Shown here: positions 5,816 to 8,117 of the stretch, one piece after another
Layout of the letters: each line of letters opens with the position of its first letter
Position numbering within the stretch: the first letter of the stretch is position 1
DNA from: Neptunomonas sp.
GTDB lineage: Bacteria > Pseudomonadota > Gammaproteobacteria > Pseudomonadales > Balneatricaceae
NCBI GenBank assembly: GCA_004195305.1
Contig: SDWN01000654.1
Coordinates: 1-8,117 of the forward strand
Direction of reading: 5' to 3'
Length of the DNA: 8,117 bases
The notes under the pieces: model-generated
What the model was told of the DNA's origin: nothing
Seen by the model: the letters and a program-made list of their open reading frames with translations, nothing else
The model's database searches: none
Program-made: the position numbers and the translations under genes

Positions 5816-5851
5816 TAAAAAGCCCCCGCCAGCAATGACGGGGGCTTTTTT
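5816..5851 (+). terminator. Terminator of phasin copy 3
   Basis: AGCCCCCG (5821-5828) pairs perfectly with CGGGGGCT (5839-5846), with A-run before and T6 after. It keeps the family's AGCAATG loop but has a different, fully paired stem, a compensated version of the copy 1/2 stem. Confidence 0.93.
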
Positions 5852-6116
5852 GTGCTGGTGTGATATTGCCAAAGCGCCAAAATGGCCATTACAGTGACCC
5901 GTTTTACGGCCCCTCTATGGATGCTGTGAACGGCTGCCAAGGTGCCACAAGAACTAACGAAGCAACAGCTCGATTGCATCTATAAAGCGTCATCGTAGAC
6001 CGCTATGGCCTGTACCACTATAGTATTCCTTCGATCGGCTTGCAGGCGCCCTAGAACGAATGCTCCGATTGTCATCAGCAACTATGAGTAGCTGGACAGA
6101 AAAAGTGCTAACAATC

Positions 6117-6124
6117 AAAAGGAG
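6117..6124 (+). promoter_or_regulatory. Ribosome-binding site fixing the start of the Cys-rich gene
   Basis: AAAAGGAG with a 7-nt spacer before ATG 6132. The earlier in-frame ATG at 6060 has no ribosome site, so the shorter protein is preferred. Confidence 0.75.
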
Positions 6125-6131
6125 TGGCGAC

Positions 6132-6341
6132 ATGCTGGGAAACTGTAGTGATTGTTGTTATTGGCAGTTTCAATCCATCCCGGATCTGCAAACGCAGGAT
6201 GAACAAGATGGTTACGGTCTTTGCGGGCTTATTGAACAGACCAAAGGAAACCCTAAAATGGCGTTAGCCCGGTTGGATGATGACCTGACCCGCTTTCAGA
6301 CACGCCATGAATTTGGTTGCATCATGTTCCAGAACAGTTGA
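6132..6341 (+). CDS. Small cysteine-rich protein, function unknown
   Basis: 69 residues from ATG 6132, fixed by AAAAGGAG. Cysteines fall as NCSDCCYW (C5, C8, C9), GLCGL (C31) and EFGCIMF (C63). That C-x2-C-x-[FY]-W ... G-x-C ... FGC layout looks like small metal-binding proteins with one zinc or iron-sulphur site, but I do not recognise a named family. Between the cysteines lies an acidic linker (QTQDEQDG) and a basic/acidic helix (PKMALARLDDDLTRF). It has no signal peptide or membrane segment. Its TGA directly abuts the stop of the alpha/beta hydrolase on the other strand, leaving no room for a terminator between them. A 93-residue version from 6060 is possible but unlikely. Confidence 0.72.
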   Translation: MLGNCSDCCYWQFQSIPDLQTQDEQDGYGLCGLIEQTKGNPKMALARLDDDLTRFQTRHEFGCIMFQNS

Positions 6342-7187
6342 TTAGCCCCAAAAGGCTCTAATCTCCTCGGCCACCGGTTCAGCCGTCTCCATATGCAGAT
6401 GATGCCCACCCGGCAGCGTCTTAACCTGCAGATTAGCCACCGCGGCATAACGCAGCTCAATGCCCTCTCGTCGACTGATCGTGCCCTGATCAGCATTGAT
6501 CAGAAGAGCGGGGGCTTGGATGGCGCTCAGGTGAGCCAGCACCTGCTCTTCAGTCAGATACACCGGAGAGGCCAGGGTTAACCGTGGATCAGTGGTCCAA
6601 CGCATCCCCTCTTCACAGGCCTGGCTGTTACGCTCGACCAGACACCTTGCCGACGCATGGCCCAGATCACCGACCCGTACCCGCGCCTCAATCATCGTAT
6701 TCAGGTCCGGATAAACCGGCGCGCATTTGTCGGCCAGCCCGCTCATCTGCATAATCGAGCGGGTAAGTTGTTCAGGCGCCTTGGCAGGATCAGCGGAATA
6801 GGGGCCCAATCCGTCAATCATCACCAGCCGCTCGATCCGCTCAGGCTGCACCGCGCTGACAAAGCTGGAGACACCTGCACCAAGTGAATGGGAGATAAAC
6901 GAGAAACGGTCCCAACCCAACCCGTCGGCAACCGCGATCACATCGGCAACGTAATCGACAAAATGGTAAGCCACGCCAGGCGCACGGTGCGAGGAGAGTC
7001 CATGGCCGGGCAGGTCGATGGCCACCAGACGCAGATCCGGCAGCAGCGGCGCGAGCAGATCAAAGCTGGCCGCATTATCCAGCCAGCCATGGACCGCCAA
7101 CACCTTAGCCCCCGTCTCAGGTCCCCAGGCCTTGGCAGCAATTTGATACCAAGGCGTTTTAATAACAATCTGTTGCGGTTCAGTCAC
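6342..7187 (-). CDS. Alpha/beta hydrolase, probable serine hydrolase (kraken/SERHL-like)
   Basis: A complete 281-residue alpha/beta hydrolase. The GTG at 7187 is taken as start because AGGGA lies 7 nt upstream. Motifs in order: oxyanion-hole HGW (33-35) in LAVHGWLDNAASFD, the strand LVAIDLPGHGLSS (54-66), the nucleophile elbow S-H-S-L-G (99-103) with Ser101 as likely nucleophile, IDGLG (124-128), an acid candidate D233 in NADQGT, and the C-terminal GGHHLHME (260-267) carrying the catalytic histidine (H262 by position). The HGWLDNAASFD start and HHLHME end resemble the kraken/SERHL subgroup; its natural substrate is usually unknown. The first residue of the elbow is Ser99 instead of the usual Gly. 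It is cytoplasmic, with no signal peptide. It stands alone, convergent with the small Cys-rich gene. Confidence 0.93.
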   Translation of the reverse strand: MTEPQQIVIKTPWYQIAAKAWGPETGAKVLAVHGWLDNAASFDLLAPLLPDLRLVAIDLPGHGLSSHRAPGVAYHFVDYVADVIAVADGLGWDRFSFISHSLGAGVSSFVSAVQPERIERLVMIDGLGPYSADPAKAPEQLTRSIMQMSGLADKCAPVYPDLNTMIEARVRVGDLGHASARCLVERNSQACEEGMRWTTDPRLTLASPVYLTEEQVLAHLSAIQAPALLINADQGTISRREGIELRYAAVANLQVKTLPGGHHLHMETAEPVAEEIRAFWG

Positions 7188-7506
7188 AAATCGATCCCTA
7201 ACAAAATTTCAGTCACCTTATCAGATCGACAATTTACTACTCAAGCGCAGGCCCCATTAATGAATTTATGCAGCCAAACAGAAAGGTCGCAGTCATCACT
7301 GATTTCACCACCACCAGAGCATAGGTTAAGCTGACAATCCGACTTTTACTCATCCGGTTTTACAATGTCAGGCTGTCATCATTGTTCAGCTGTTAGCGGC
7401 GGCCTAATAGCGCGCATAAACGGTGAACGCCCTTGTCTGAGTTTGATGTCAGTATAGCCGCCCTATGGGTACCGTTACTGACTCTATTTAGCGCCACTCC
7501 AAACGC

Positions 7507-7536
7507 AAAAAAGCCGCCAATAATGGCAGCTTTTTT
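7507..7536. terminator. Bidirectional intrinsic terminator without an assigned gene
   Basis: A6-GC-C-GCCA (7507-7519), loop ATAA, TGGC-A-GC-T6 (7524-7536): a stem with one mismatch, extended by six A-T pairs. It is functional-looking on either strand. The nearest genes are over 300 bases away, so the transcript it ends is unknown; a small RNA is possible. Confidence 0.8.
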
Positions 7537-7858
7537 GTCGAGTCCTTTATAGCTACCCACCGATTCCATTTGGTGGTACATCCGCTGTATCCTTGTAGCT
7601 TGAGATCAATTCTATGCCTATAAAACCATGCAAACTATAGAAGTAATTCCTAGATTGCTGCAGTGCATTAAATTACCCAAAATTAATGACCTTTTACGCC
7701 TATTGAAGGGAACACACTCGCCATCGATACCCACAAAATCTGTGGTTAACTCTGCTAGTGGGCTATGGCCATAAGCGACAGACACCTATGTAACGATGAC
7801 CCTGGACATCTTAAATTTCATGGCAAATAGCTTAAGTTAGTGCCATTCGAGTCTGACC

Positions 7859-7880
7859 CCATTGATCTGCCATTGATCTG
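7859..7880. repeat. 11-bp perfect tandem duplication
   Basis: CCATTGATCTG occurs twice back to back (7859-7869 and 7870-7880), between the transposase-flank-like sequence and the orphan terminator. It marks a likely rearrangement junction. Confidence 0.75.
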
Positions 7881-7891
7881 TAGCTACTTTT

Positions 7892-7928
7892 AAAAAGGCT
7901 CCCATCAGAAATGGTGGGGGCCTTTTTT
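7892..7928. terminator. Orphan fourth copy of the phasin terminator
   Basis: GGCTCCCA (7897-7904) pairs with TGGGGGCC (7915-7922), A5 before and T6 after. It matches the copy 2 terminator through the stem and into the downstream TGGATGA, and its upstream GCTACTTTTAAAAAG matches copy 3. No phasin gene precedes it. It may now serve the minus-strand gene ending at 7958. Confidence 0.88.
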
Positions 7929-7957
7929 GTGTCTGGATGACACCGACGATACAATCG

Positions 7958-8117
7958 TCACCCTTTTTCGTCGTCGCTATTTTGGACAGCAAAAATAGCT
8001 TTATTAAGATCTTTCACTTTCTGCAAAAACTCATGCGACCCGTAACCAGCTAAAAGTGATATAGCTACGTACAACATAACAGCCCTCATACTGGGCAACG
8101 ACTCATCACTAGGGACA
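7958..8117 (-). CDS. Probable C-terminal end of a small membrane protein, N-terminus off-window
   Basis: The frame is open from the window edge (codons from 8116) to TGA at 7958-7960, 52 residues. It contains a hydrophobic segment (AVMLYVAISLLAGYG) that looks like a transmembrane helix, then an amphipathic, charged tail (HEFLQKVKDLNKAIF, ending NSDDEKG). An internal ATG at 8089 without a clear ribosome site could start a 43-residue protein, but an open frame to the edge suggests a longer gene. The orphan phasin-type terminator at 7892-7928 lies 30 nt past its stop and could end its transcript. I do not recognise the family. Short length keeps confidence moderate. Confidence 0.45.
   Translation of the reverse strand, partial: VPSDESLPSMRAVMLYVAISLLAGYGSHEFLQKVKDLNKAIFAVQNSDDEKG

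Larger units (their letters stand above)
7188..7957. other. Gene-poor region of about 770 bases
   Basis: No convincing gene. It holds the hydrolase leader at the left, a strong bidirectional terminator (7507-7536) with no obvious upstream gene, a CCACC/GGTGG hairpin near 7557-7576, short CCACA/TGTGG dyads near 7731-7745, a sequence resembling the flanks of REP-associated transposases (7846-7865) and an orphan phasin-type terminator (7892-7928). The small open frames on minus (7393-7581 and 7618-7785) lack ribosome sites, and the former runs through the terminator hairpin. Confidence 0.6.

Noticed and set aside
6888..7334. 148-residue + strand open frame opposite the hydrolase
   Set aside because: It is a shadow of the hydrolase gene, whose motifs are complete on the other strand.
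7557..7576. Riboswitch or regulatory hairpin from the CCACC/GGTGG dyad
   Set aside because: It is a single 5-bp stem with no downstream gene in the expected position.
7393..7581. 62-residue minus-strand open frame
   Set aside because: It runs straight through the terminator hairpin at 7507-7536, has no ribosome site and shows no domain-like pattern.
7618..7785. 55-residue minus-strand open frame starting with GTG
   Set aside because: No ribosome site and no recognisable family; it is open by chance in an AT-rich stretch as far as can be told.

Overview
The window reads as chromosomal DNA of a Gram-negative, probably marine, gammaproteobacterium. It carries a lipid A late acyltransferase-family gene, phasin-family genes typical of polyhydroxyalkanoate (PHA) producers, and a DUF5610-like gene behind a FliA-like flagellar promoter. 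Base composition is mixed: the left (1-2173) and right (6132-7187) genes are GC-richer, while the phasin and pentapeptide block (about 2500-5850) is AT-richer and repeat-laden. Species cannot be fixed from this window.

Layout. 1-1078 (-): a DUF5610-like protein whose C-terminus runs off the window, behind a good sigma-28 type promoter. 1277-2173 (-): a complete LpxL/HtrB-family acyltransferase. 2174-2521: non-coding, with a tandem repeat and inverted repeats. 2522-5856: three paralogous short phasin genes on + (2708-3064, 4357-4740, 5450-5803). Each has the same -35/-10 layout, a leader of about 30 nt and a near-identical 3' terminator. Between copies 1 and 2 lies a minus-strand Qnr/McbG-type pentapeptide-repeat gene (3265-3867) bracketed by diverged inverted repeats. 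Between copies 2 and 3 lies a small double zinc-ribbon gene on minus (4899-5114). 6132-6341 (+): a small cysteine-rich protein whose stop codon abuts the stop of an alpha/beta hydrolase on minus (6342-7187). 7188-7957: gene-poor, with two terminators that have no visible gene, one of them a fourth copy of the phasin terminator. 7958-8117 (-): the probable C-terminal end of a small membrane protein.

How the genes fit together. The phasin modules are the core of the window. Each looks like an autonomous promoter-gene-terminator unit, and all three promoters carry a TGC-N3-GCA element that resembles reported PhaR operators. The simplest reading is tandem duplication of one PHA-granule-protein unit, later split by insertions and with a possible fourth unit lost near 7890. 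No PHA synthase, depolymerase or regulator gene lies inside the window, so granule association rests on family resemblance alone.
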